This document shows positions 46,601 to 56,339 of a DNA stretch of 64,000 bases, piece by piece. The notes under the pieces were generated by a model that saw only the letters and a list, made by a program, of their open reading frames with translations, had not been told where the DNA came from and ran no database searches. The position numbers and the translations under genes are program-made. How positions within the stretch are numbered: the stretch's first letter is position 1; each line of letters begins with the position of its first letter. This DNA is from Saccopteryx bilineata (Eukaryota > Chordata > Mammalia > Chiroptera > Emballonuridae): assembly GCF_036850765.1 (NCBI RefSeq), contig NC_089492.1, positions 204,661,681 through 204,725,680 on the forward strand, in the 5' to 3' direction.

Positions 46601-46846
46601 ATGTCACGGAAATGGCGCCGTGAGCAGCGCGTCCGACAGATCTCCCCAAAATCTCAACAAATTTATCAACTAGAAACAGAGAAATTTATCCTCGGAGCAT
46701 TCCGGAGTTCCACACACACACTGAAAGCAAAAGGACTGTTGCTGAGGAGAGAGTACACCTGTGGTGAGTCAACCCACACGTGCAGCTGCCCACCCACACT
46801 CGGGGACGGCAGCCTGGGCGCTGGCGGCCGCCCCAGCATACCCTGA
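46601..46846 (+). CDS. Small upstream ORF at the L1 5' end
   Basis: An ATG 13 bp into the element opens an 81-codon frame beginning M-S-R-K-W-R-R-E-Q-R-V-R and ending G-R-P-S-I-P. The N-terminus is strongly basic. It does not resemble ORF1p or a known domain. It may simply reflect GC-rich sequence and would act as an upstream ORF on the L1 RNA. Coding function is unproven. Confidence 0.3.
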   Translation: MSRKWRREQRVRQISPKSQQIYQLETEKFILGAFRSSTHTLKAKGLLLRREYTCGESTHTCSCPPTLGDGSLGAGGRPSIP

Positions 46847-46956
46847 GAAACAGCGCGCGCGCCCCGTGCCGCAGTCCCTGTCCACTGGCGTGCTGAGAAA
46901 TCACGCTCGCGCCCTGTGCCACGGTCCCCGGACACCGGCGTGCGGAGAAACCCCAT
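46666..46956 (-). CDS. Antisense ORF in L1 5' UTR (ORF0-like position)
   Basis: On the minus strand an ATG at 46,956-46,954 opens 96 codons to a stop at 46,666, inside a longer frame that is open from 47,217 without an ATG. The peptide is rich in Arg, Gly, Ser and Pro and contains S-A-R-Q-W-T-G-T-A-A and G-R-P-P-A-P-R-L. Primate L1s carry an antisense ORF0 of about 70 residues in the same relative place, driven by the antisense promoter. No sequence similarity to it is claimed. GC-rich DNA readily yields long chance frames, so confidence is low. Confidence 0.3.
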   Translation of the reverse strand: MGFLRTPVSGDRGTGRERDFSARQWTGTAARGARAVSQGMLGRPPAPRLPSPSVGGQLHVWVDSPQVYSLLSNSPFAFSVCVELRNAPRINFSVSS

Positions 46957-47075
46957 GCGCCCCCCCCCCCACCTGCTGCGGTCCCGTCCACTGGCGTGCT
47001 GAGAAACTGCGTGCACGCACCGTGCCGCGGTCCCCGGCCACGCGCCCCCCCCCCCCAGCCGCGGTCCGGGAGGGG
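46841..47075 (+). repeat. About 50-bp tandem units in the L1 5' UTR
   Basis: The word CTGAGAAA or CGGAGAAA recurs at 46,843, 46,893, 46,943 and 46,999. Each is followed by a 'cgcg..ccc.gtgccgc/acggtcccc' segment and, in three units, by 'cactggcgtg' or 'caccggcgtg'. The first three units are 50 bp and the third-to-fourth spacing is 56 bp because of a C-run. This resembles promoter monomers of rodent L1 in arrangement, though the units are shorter and degenerate. Confidence 0.8.
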
Positions 47076-47977
47076 CGCCAAGGCTGTCTTTCCTAGTCAG
47101 GAGATTCTCTCCGTGGGCGGGGCACCTCACCCAGCCATTCAAGCTAACAATCAAGCGCTGGGGGGAGGGGCATGCAGACAGCCTGAAATACTTTCTGGAG
47201 CACAGCTGCGGATCCAATCACTGAAATTAGCTTAACCCACGAAATCTACACACCCACGGGGCTCTAATTGATAAGATCTCTCCCAGTTCAGCGATCCAAG
47301 ACAAGAGGCGTGATATTTTTCGGTGCCTTTCGCTAAAGGGGCGGGGGCAACTTCTGATTGACAGAGCCTCCATATTCAGGGATATACCTAACAAGAGGGA
47401 CTTGGCAGATATTAAGATCCATAAAGCAAACAGCGACTAGTGCTTCTTCTTCCCAGCCAAAACAGGCTACCAAGTGTGGAAAACCTGGGTTGAGTGGTCC
47501 AACTGAATGATAGGCGCTGAACAGTCACCTTGACAACAATTGACTCCCAGCCCCACCTGATTACGCTGGAGGCTCTGACTGCCAGGGCCTTACCCAGAGC
47601 CTTGCGCGGAGTGAGGTTAGAGTGGGGATTTCCCAGCTCTTTGAGCCTCTTACTCCCCAGACAGAAGCAGTGGCAGCCTCATAGCTGGATCACCAGGCTG
47701 CTAATTCAGGAAGGGGAGACTAGGAAAGAGACTCCAGGAAAGCAAACTCTCTCATTGTTGGACTTTGCAAACGCCAACAAGCCTTGACTACCAGCGAGAC
47801 TAAAGCCAATTATATGACATTGCCATAGAATACCATCAACTGCAAATTCCTACCTAAGAGTGACACAGGGGCAGAACCTGGGGTACAGAGTCACTGACCA
47901 GGAAGAGGGGGAGAAAAAAAAAAGGAAGAAGTTAACCTCTCAAAATCAAGAAAAATCCACAGAATTTATAACTTGTT

Positions 47978-48962
47978 CCACTAATTCTTTGTTGTTGTTG
48001 TTTCTTTCTTCTATCTTATTGCCTTTATTATTATTTCTATTTCTTCCACCTCGGTCCTTTTACTCTCTGCCCATCTTATGCTACCCTTTTCTTGAACTAC
48101 ACTACCCATGAGTGTTACATTTTATTTCTTTTCTTCATCCTAACTCTCCTTTAGGGTTACACTCCAAAACCCTTAACTCTCACTCTCTCCCCTTTTGTTT
48201 TTTTTTTTTTCCTTTCCTTTTTTTCTTCCTTCGTTTCTCTCTTACTCTTATTTTTTCCTTTCTATTCATTTCTTCTTTTCTCCTTTTACTTTTCCTCCCA
48301 TTTAAGCCTCAATCACGAACAAATTATTTAATTTGGGACTCAAGTTTTTGTGGGGTTTTTTTGTTGTTGTTCTTTTTTCTTCTTCTTCTGCTTTTGTTCT
48401 TGGTTTTCCTCTATTTGTTTGTTTTTGTGGCATTTTGGGCACTTTTTACATTGCTTTTTAACTCACTAGCATTCCTCCCAACCCAAAGTCTCCATTGTAT
48501 TTAGTCTTCGCTCCACTTAATACAACAGATTTTTACTTATTATTTATATTTTTTTCTTTTTTAATTATTGTTTTTTTTCTCCTTTTTTCTGTTTCCCTCT
48601 CATCCCTCTCATTATATCTCTTAGTCGACCATCACAAGCAAATCATTTTATGCTTGTCTAAGATTTTCTCCCCCCCCTTTTTTTTGTATTTAGTAGGTCC
48701 CTACTCCCTTTTTTGCCCCTTGAACTCTTCACCCCAAATTAGGCCCTCCATTATAGGCAGTTTTTGTTCCATTTAGCATAATATAATTCACAGGTCACCA
48801 CGATATTTTCCTAAGGAGGTGAGAGGAGGGGAAGAGAAGAAAGAAAAAAGGGGGAAATAATAAATTATTACTTTTTTTTGTGGAGTGTTTTCCTTTTTTC
48901 TTTTTTTTTCCTTTTTATTTTTTATTAATTCCAATTAACACTATCATCAAGACCACCTTCAG
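47978..48962 (+). other. Pyrimidine-rich segment of the L1 5' UTR
   Basis: Almost 1 kb is dominated by T and C, with runs such as CTTTTTTTTTT, TTCTTC repeats and TTG repeats, directly upstream of ORF1. Several Phe/Leu-rich frames (for example 48,112-48,504) cross it but are compositional artefacts. The RNA would be a long polypyrimidine leader, a potential target for polypyrimidine-tract-binding proteins. Confidence 0.75.
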
Positions 48963-49958
48963 ATGCCAATAAGAAAAAGGAAATCGAACATTATGGATAC
49001 AAAAGAAAGAGAGGTAACACAAATAGATGTGGAAAAATCTATGGAGAAAAGATTTAACATATTGGAAGCCTTGGAGCCAAATGACAGAGAATTTAAAATA
49101 GAAATCTTAAAAATACTCAGAGTTATACAAGAAAACACAGAAAGGCAATTTAGGGAAATCAGAAAACAACTCAACGATCACAAAGAATATATTACCAAGG
49201 AAATTGAAACTATAAAAACAAATCAAACAGAAATGAAAAACTCAATTCAAGAGCTGAAAAATGAGGTAACAAGCTTAGCTAATAGAACAGCCCAGATAGA
49301 AGACAGGATCAGTGAAATAGAAGACAAGCAACTTGAGGCACAACAGAGAGAAGAAGAAAGAGACTCAAAAATAATAAAAAACGAGAAAGCCCTACAGGAA
49401 TTGTCTGACTCCATCAGAAAGAATAACATAAGAATAATAGGTATATCAGAGGGAGAAGAGAAAGAAAATGGAATGGAGAATATACTCAAACAAATAATAG
49501 ATGAGAACTTCCCAAGCCTGTGGAAAGAATTAAAGCCTCAAATTCAAGAAGCAAACAGAACACCAAGTTTTCTTAACCACAACAAACCCACTCCAAGGCA
49601 CATCATAATGAAGATAACACAAACCAATGACAAAGAAAAAATTCTCAAGGCAGCCAGGGAAAAGAAGAATACAACATATAAAGGAAGGCCTATTAGATTA
49701 TCATCAGATTTCTCAGCAGAAACTCTACAAGCTAGAAGAGAGTGGACCCCAATATTTAAAGCCCTGAAAGAGAGGAAGTTTCAGCCAAGAATACTATACC
49801 CATCAAAGCTATCCTTCAAGTACGAAGGAGATATAAAAACATTCACAAATACAGAAAAGATGAGAGAATTTATCAGCAGAAAGCCCTCACTCCAGGAAAT
49901 ACTAAAGGGGGTTTTCCAACCAGATTCAAAGAACAAAAGAAAACAACACCACAAGTAA
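48963..49958 (+). CDS. L1 ORF1p, RNA-binding chaperone (intact)
   Basis: A 331-residue protein, close to the usual ORF1p length of about 340. The N-terminus is basic (M-P-I-R-K-R-K-S). A long Glu/Lys/Ile heptad-rich stretch at about residues 40-155 forms the trimerising coiled coil. From about residue 158, N-I-R-I-I-G-I-S-E-G-E-E marks the RRM start. The C-terminal domain follows, with K-P-T-P-R-H-I-I, A-A-R-E-K, L-Q-A-R-R-E-W and I-L-Y-P-S-K-L-S-F. The protein coats L1 RNA as trimers, acts as a nucleic acid chaperone and is needed for retrotransposition in cis. No stop or frameshift is present. ATG at 48,963 is chosen because it opens the frame just after the pyrimidine-rich leader and the product has full family length. 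Confidence 0.97.
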   Translation: MPIRKRKSNIMDTKEREVTQIDVEKSMEKRFNILEALEPNDREFKIEILKILRVIQENTERQFREIRKQLNDHKEYITKEIETIKTNQTEMKNSIQELKNEVTSLANRTAQIEDRISEIEDKQLEAQQREEERDSKIIKNEKALQELSDSIRKNNIRIIGISEGEEKENGMENILKQIIDENFPSLWKELKPQIQEANRTPSFLNHNKPTPRHIIMKITQTNDKEKILKAAREKKNTTYKGRPIRLSSDFSAETLQARREWTPIFKALKERKFQPRILYPSKLSFKYEGDIKTFTNTEKMREFISRKPSLQEILKGVFQPDSKNKRKQHHK

Positions 49959-50283
49959 CAGCTCCACCAAGAACACAATAAAACCAAACTTAAACTGTGA
50001 CAACAACAAAAAGAAAGGGGGGAGAGGATGGAGATTAACAGTAGCAAAGGACGATGAAGTGCAGAAATACTCATAAGATAGGGTACAACAATGAATATGG
50101 TAGGTACTCTTTTCATTACTTAATGGTAACCACCCTTGAAAAAACCACCACAAAAACACTTGACTTAAAAAAGGTAGCAACAGAGGAAAGAAGTATGGAA
50201 CACAAACAAACAAAAACAAATGATAGAAAAACAAAAGAGAAGAATCAAACAAGATACAAAACTAACAGAAAGCAATTTATAAA
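49959..50283 (+). other. L1 inter-ORF region with a short ORF
   Basis: The spacer is 325 bp, longer than the 63 bp of human L1. A 79-codon frame, Lys/Thr/Asn-rich, runs from 50,054 to a TAG at 50,291-50,293, overlapping the ORF2 start by 10 bp within ATGGCAGTAG. Such overlap would allow termination-reinitiation of ORF2, but this is inference. Confidence 0.5.
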
Positions 50284-53200
50284 ATGGCAGTAGGGAACCC
50301 ACAAGTGTCAATAATTACACTAAATGTAAATGGATTAAACTTACCAATAAAAAGACACAGAGTAGCAGAATGGATTAAAAAAGAAAATCCAACTATATGC
50401 TGCCTACAAGAAACACATCTAAGCAACAAGGATAAAAACAAATTCAAAGTGAAAGGCTGGAAAACAATACTCCAAGCAAACAACACCCCAAAAAAAGCAG
50501 GTGTAGCAATACTCATATCTAATAATGCTGACTACAAGACAGAAAAAGTACTCAGAGACAAAAATGGCCATTTCAAAATGGCTAAGGGGACACTGAATCA
50601 AGAAGACATAACAATCCTTAATATATATGCACCAAACCAAGGAGCACCAAAATATATAAGACAGCTATTTATTGACTTTAAAACAAAAACTAACAAAAAT
50701 ACAATCATACTTGGAGACCTCAATACACCGCTGACGGCTCTAGATCGGTTATCCAAACAGAGAATCAATAAAGATATAGTGGCCTTAAACAAAATACTAG
50801 AACACCTGGATATGATAGACATCTACAGGACACTTCATCCCAAAGCGACAGAGTATACATTTTTCTCTAGTGTACATGGAACATTCTCAAGAATTGACCA
50901 TATGTTGGGCCACAAAGACAATATCAGCAAATTTAAAAAAATTGAAATTGTGCCAAGCATATTCTCTGATCATAAAGCCTTGAAACTAGAATTCAACTGT
51001 AAAAAAAAGGGGGAAACCCCACAAAATTGTGGAAACTAAACAACATACTTCTAAAAAATGAATGGGTCAAAGAAGAAATAAGCGCAGAGATCAAAAGATA
51101 TATACAGACAAATGAAAATACGACATATCAGAATCTCTGGGATGCAGCAAAAGCAGTAATAAGAGGAAAGTTCATATCACTTCAGGCCTATATGAACAAG
51201 CAAGAGAGAGCCGAAGTAAACCACTTAACTTCACACCTTAAGGAACTAGAAAAAGAAGAACAAAGACAACCCAAAACCAGCCGAAGAAAGGAGATAATAA
51301 AAATCAGAGCAGAAATAAATGAAATAGAGAACAGAAAAACTATAGAAAAAATCAATAAAACAAGGAGCTGGTTCTTTGAAAAGATCAACAAAATCGACAA
51401 ACCCTTGGCAAGACTCACCAAGGAAAAAAGACACAGGACTCAAATAAATAAAATCCAAAATGAAAGAGGAGAGATCACCACAGACATCATAGATATACAA
51501 AGAATTATTGTAGAATACTATGAAAAACTATATGCCACCAAATACAATAATCTAGAAGAAATGGATAAATTCCTAGAACAATACAACCTTCCTAGACTGA
51601 GTCATGAAGAAGCAGAAAGCCTAAACAGACCAATAAGCAGGGAGGAAATAGAAAAAACCATTAAAAATGTCCCCAAAAATAAAAGTCCAGGCCCAGACGG
51701 TTATACTAGTGAATTCTATCAAACATTCAAAGAAGACTTGGTTCCTATTCTACTCAAAGTCTTCCAAAAAATTGAAGAAGAAGCAATACTTCCAAACACA
51801 TTTTATGAGGCAAACATAACCCTCATACCAAAACCTGGCAAGGATGGCACAAAGAAAGAAAACTACAGACCAATATCTCTAATGAATACAGATGCTAAAA
51901 TACTAAACAAAATACTGGCAAATTGAATACAACAACATATTAAAAAAATAATACATCATGATCAAGTGGGATTCATCCCAGAATCTCAAGGATGGTTCAA
52001 CATACGAAAAACAGTTAACGTAATACACCATATCAACAAAACAAAGAACAAAAATCACATGATCTTATCAATAGACGCAGAAAAGGCTTTCGATAAAATA
52101 CAACACAATTTTATGTTTAAGACTCTCAACAAAATGGGTATAGAAGGAAAATATCTCAACATAATAAAGGCCATATATGATAAACCATCAGCCAACATCA
52201 TATTAAATGGCATAAAACTGAGGACTTTCCACCTTAAATCAGGAACACAACAGGGGTGTCCACTCTCTCCACTCTTATTTAACGTGGTGCTAGAAGTTCT
52301 GGCCAGAGCAATCAGACAAGACAAAGAAATAAAAGGCATCCATATCAGAAAAGAAGAAGTAAAGGTATCACTTTTTGCTGATGATATGATCCTATACATC
52401 AAAAACCCAAAGGACTCCACAAAAAGATTACTAGAAACAATAAGCCAATACAGTAAGGTCGCAGGATACAAAATTAACATACAGAAGTCCATAGCCTTTC
52501 TATATGCCAACAATGAAATATTAGAAAATGAACTCAAAAAAATAATCCCCTTCATGATTGCAACAAAAAAAATAAAATACCTAGGAATAAACATAACAAA
52601 GAATGTAAAGGACCTATATAAAGAAAACTACAAGGCATTGCTAAGAGAAATAGAAAAAGACACAATGAGATGGAAAAATATTCCTTGTTCTTGGATAGGA
52701 AGAATAAATATAATTAAAATGGCCATATTACCCAAAGTAATATATAAATTTAATGCAATTCCCATCAAAATTTCTATGAGATTTTTTAAAGAAATGGGAC
52801 AAAAAATCATCAGGTTTATATGGAAGTATAAAAAACCCCGAATAGCCAAAGCAATCCTAAGGAAAAAGAATGAAGCTGGGGGCATTACAATATCTGACTT
52901 TAAACTATATTATAGGGCCACAATAATCAAAACTGCATGGTATTGGCAGAAAAATAGACATTCAGACCAATGGAACAGAATAGAAAGCCCAGAAATAAAA
53001 CCACATATATATGGTCAAATAATCTTTGATAAAGGGGCCAACAACACAAAATGGAGAAAAGAAAGCCTCTTCAACAAATGGTGTTGGGAAAACTGGAAAG
53101 CCACATGCAAAAGAATGAAACTCGACTACAGCCTGTCCCCGTGTACTAAAATTAATTCAAAATGGATCAAAGACCTAAATATAAGATCTGAAACAATAAA

Positions 53201-54194
53201 GTACATAGAAGAAGACATAGGTACTAAACTCATGGATCTGGGTTTTAAAGAACATTTTATGAACTTGACTCCAATGGCAAGAGAAGTGAAGGCAAAGATA
53301 AATGAATGGGACTACATCAGAATTAAAAGTTTTTGCTCAGCAAGAGAAACTGATATCAAAATAAACAGACAGCCAACTAAATGGGAACTGATATTTTCAA
53401 ACGACAGCTCAGATAAGGGCCTAATATCCAAAATTTACAAAGAACTCATAAAACTCAACAACAAACAAACAAACAATCCAATAAAAAAATGGGAAGAGGA
53501 CATGAACAGACACTTCTCCCAGGAAGAAATACAAATGGCCAACAGATATATGAAAAGATGCTCAGCTTCATTAGTTATTAGAGAAATGCAGATCAAGACT
53601 ACAATGAGATACCACCTCACCCCTGTTAGATTAGCTATTATCAACAAGACAGGTAATAACAAATGTTGGAGAGGCTGTGGAGAAAAAGGAACCCTCATAC
53701 ACTGTTGGTGGGAATGTAAAGTAGTACAACCACTATGGAGGAAAGTATGGTGGTTCCTCAAAAAACTGCAAATAGAACTACCTTATGACCCAGCAATCCC
53801 TCTACTGGGTATATACCCCAAAACCTCAGAATCATTGATACGTAAAGACACATGTAGCCCCATGTTCATAGCAGCACTGTTCACAGTGGCCAAGACATGG
53901 AAACAACCAAAAAGCCCTTCAATAGAAGATTGGATAAAGAAGATGTGGCACATATACACTATGGAATACTACTCAGCCATAAGAAATGATGACATTAGAT
54001 CATTTATAGCAAAATGGTGGGATCTTGATAACATTATACGGAGTGAAATAAGTAAATCAGAAAAAAAACAAGAACTACATGATTCCATACATTGGTGGAA
54101 CATAAAAACGAGACTAAGAGACATGGACAAGAGTGTGGTGGTTACCAGGGGTGGGGGGAGGGAGGACGCAGGAGGGAGGGAGGGAGAGATTTAG
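50284..54194 (+). pseudogene. L1 ORF2p (endonuclease / reverse transcriptase), broken
   Basis: ORF2p nicks the target DNA and reverse transcribes L1 RNA. Endonuclease part (50,284-51,013): T-L-N-V-N-G-L-N, Q-E-T-H, Y-A-P-N, G-D-L-N-T, S-R-I-D-H and S-D-H are all present, so the catalytic residues look complete. A one-base loss within the A/G/C homopolymers at 51,001-51,020 shifts the frame. The second segment (51,014-51,923, Z domain and RT start) ends at a TGA at 51,924-51,926 where relatives have Arg, a CGA-to-TGA CpG decay. The third segment (51,927-54,194) carries the RT core with F-A-D-D at 52,374-52,385 and the Cys motif CX3CX7HX4C at 53,664-53,717. An extra A in the A8 run at 54,061-54,068 moves the end out of frame, extending it about 30 codons past the normal stop. 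Confidence 0.93.
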
Positions 54195-54212
54195 GGGGAG
54201 GGGGAGGGGCAC
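54140..54212 (+). other. G-rich tract of L1 3' UTR
   Basis: Runs GGGGTGGGGGGAGGGAGG and GGGGGAGGGGGAGGGG bracket a short interruption. They are conserved in position with the copy at 14,498-14,560. G-quadruplex formation is plausible. Confidence 0.85.
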
Positions 54213-54401
54213 AGAGAAAACTAGATAGAGGGTGACAGAGGACAATCTGACTCTGGGCGAGGGATATGCAACATAATTTAATGAGAAGATAACCTAGACA
54301 TGTTTTCTTTGAATATATGTACCCTGAATTATTAATGTCATCCCATTAACATTAATAAAAATTTATTTAAAAGAAATAAAAATAAAATAAAATAAAATAA
54401 A

Positions 54402-54417
54402 AAATTTATAAAATTTG
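54402..54417. repeat. L1 target-site duplication, right copy
   Basis: Identical 16 bp to 46,572-46,587. It follows the AAAAT-repeat tail. Confidence 0.97.
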
Positions 54418-54900
54418 GCAATTAATTTTTTAATATTGGTTCCATCTATATTGTCTCTCTTCTTCTACTGGAACACCAATTACAAAACTGATATATCTTT
54501 CCATGAGTCCATGTCTTTTCACCCTATTTTCTCTGTATTTTAGGTTTTTAAATTGATGTATTTTTTTGTTCACCAATCTTTTTTTCCATCCCTCTTTAAT
54601 TATCTCTTACACCCGTGTATTGCTACCTTATTTTCAGTTTTTGTACTTTTCAGATATAAAATATCCACTTAATTTATTTAGATAGATGTCATTTATCTGC
54701 TGAATTTTAATATTTTTGTTTCTACAATATATTGGTAACATATAGTTATTTCAGAGTCTTTGTCTAAAAACTCCAGTTTCTATCGATAGATATCTTGTGG
54801 ATATTTTTTCTTTTCCATTTTATTTTTCACTTTGTTTTGTCATTTGCTTTTGTCTTCTAATATGTCTTTTAAAAAAACTTAAGTCCTAGATATAGTGCTT
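54418..54900 (-). repeat. Ancient L1M, antisense (right part)
   Basis: T-rich text such as 'tccatctatattgtctctc', 'ccaattacaaaactgatat' and 'taaaaactccagtttctatc' continues the old antisense L1 interrupted by the young insertion. Confidence 0.5.
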
Positions 54901-54904
54901 GAAA

Positions 54905-56335
54905 CAGAGAGAAAATATCAGGGTCTTGATGATGTTACTATCTTCCAGAATTAATGTACATTTGCTTGAGGAAAAATCTTCTTAATACAGGCAATGATTT
55001 GAAACTAGGTTGCAGTCTTTATCAGATTGGCCTGTTTCAGATTTATCAGTACTTCTAGGGTGTAGTTCTTGAGGGGTGTGGTGTGTCATACAAAACCTTA
55101 TGTCTTGGCAGACTTCTAACTTAAAATTATGTTTCTTCGGCTCCATTAAATTACAGTTTCTTGGTTTGCCCTTATATATTAAAGAGAAAAGAAATGCTGC
55201 ATGTCAGTATTACCACTTTAGACTTCCATTTTGTCAGGCTTCTTGGTCTCTTAAACCTTAATTGCCTTAGTAGTTTTGTTACATCTTCAAATAGATCAAT
55301 TAAAGATGTTTACACAGCTCTGTTCTCGGTGAGATGAGGCAATCAGCTAGAGCCAGAAGAGAAGCACTAACCTCTCAACTTTTTAGAACTGTACCTCAGC
55401 ATTTTCTTTTACTGTTTTTTCCCCTTCAAACCTCAGAATTGTTTTACTAAAATTTATCTAGAAAATATCCCTTTGATCTCCTTCACAGAAAGTTGTTTGG
55501 ATAAGTAGGGAGAGAAACTATGAGCTCAATATTGTTGTTTAAAGAATTTTAACTAGTTGTTCTGATGTCAGAACCACTTGTCAAACAACCTGCCCCATTT
55601 CTCACACTACACACACATACACACAGTTTTGTGATATCAGGATTTTCTAAGTCTGAGTCTTTCTAGAGTTTTGCAAAGAGACTCAGCTTACTTATCATAG
55701 TTTTCTTTTTCTGCAGGGGCTTTAGGCTACAGCCTCCTCAACTCTGCTGTGTGGTTACCACCTCTACATCAACTTTTATGTTTACAAAATATGTGTTGAA
55801 ATCTCTCATCCTTTTATATATATCATTTCCCATTTTCATGGCCCTTGTGGTTTATATCTGCTTTTGTTGTCATTTTATTGAGTTTTTTAATAGAAAGGAG
55901 GTAAGTGAGTGTAATTGATTTGCCATGTCACCTACAAGTCCTCAACATGGTATAATATAAAACAGTGTAACTGGGCAGGCGTCATTTATGGCAGCACAAG
56001 CTGCTAAACAAGACCGTGTTCTCGTGTTCTCTTACACCTGGGCCATTTAATGCATTTATTTTCAAAAGTAATTTCTCAGTAGATATTTAAGTTTACAATC
56101 CCTGCTGCAGTAGAATTAGAAGCAGTGTAGTTTCAAGTCTCTTCTTAATATATATTTTTTTCTTTTAAAATTAGAGAGGCAGAAAGAGAAGAAATCAGTG
56201 GGGGAAAATACTGGATCTGAGATGTGAAAGTCAGAGCACAGTTGCCTTATACTTTAACTTACTTAGAGTTTCTCTCTGAGGGAAGAGTTCTAAACTTATT
56301 GCAATGTTTGGTCAAGATTTTTCAAGTTCTGTTAA
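54905..56335. other. No feature identified
   Basis: No recognised element in about 1.4 kb, apart from a short CA-rich run at 55,607-55,624. Confidence 0.4.
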
Positions 56336-56339
56336 CTAA

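Larger units (their letters stand above)
46588..47500 (+). promoter_or_regulatory. CpG-rich L1 5' UTR promoter head
   Basis: Begins 'ctctgtgcgggtgatgtcac' and stays GC- and CpG-rich for about 500 bp (to about 47,100), in sharp contrast to its AT-rich surroundings. TGATGTCA at 46,599-46,606 resembles a CREB/ATF site. AAATGGCGCC at 46,610-46,619 resembles the YY1 core that directs start-site choice in primate L1, and lies about 25 bp from the element start. Such islands are normally methylated and silenced in somatic cells. Promoter function is inferred from position and motifs. Confidence 0.75.
46588..54401 (+). mobile_element. L1: Full-length LINE-1 retrotransposon, recent insertion
   Basis: A complete 7.8-kb L1: 5' UTR (46,588-48,962), ORF1 (48,963-49,958), inter-ORF region (49,959-50,283), ORF2 (50,284-54,194, broken), G-rich 3' UTR, AATAAA at 54,354 and an AAAAT-type tail. 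The perfect 16-bp duplication, intact ORF1 and well-kept CpGs in the 5' UTR all indicate recent arrival. It landed inside an older antisense L1. Full-length L1s make both proteins from one bicistronic RNA and copy by target-primed reverse transcription. This copy should express ORF1p if transcribed but cannot make full ORF2p. The overall layout and reading frames are seen directly; mobility and expression are not. Confidence 0.97.

Noticed and set aside
47860..48776. Phe/Leu-rich ORFs read as membrane proteins
   Set aside because: They are direct translations of the polypyrimidine leader of the L1.
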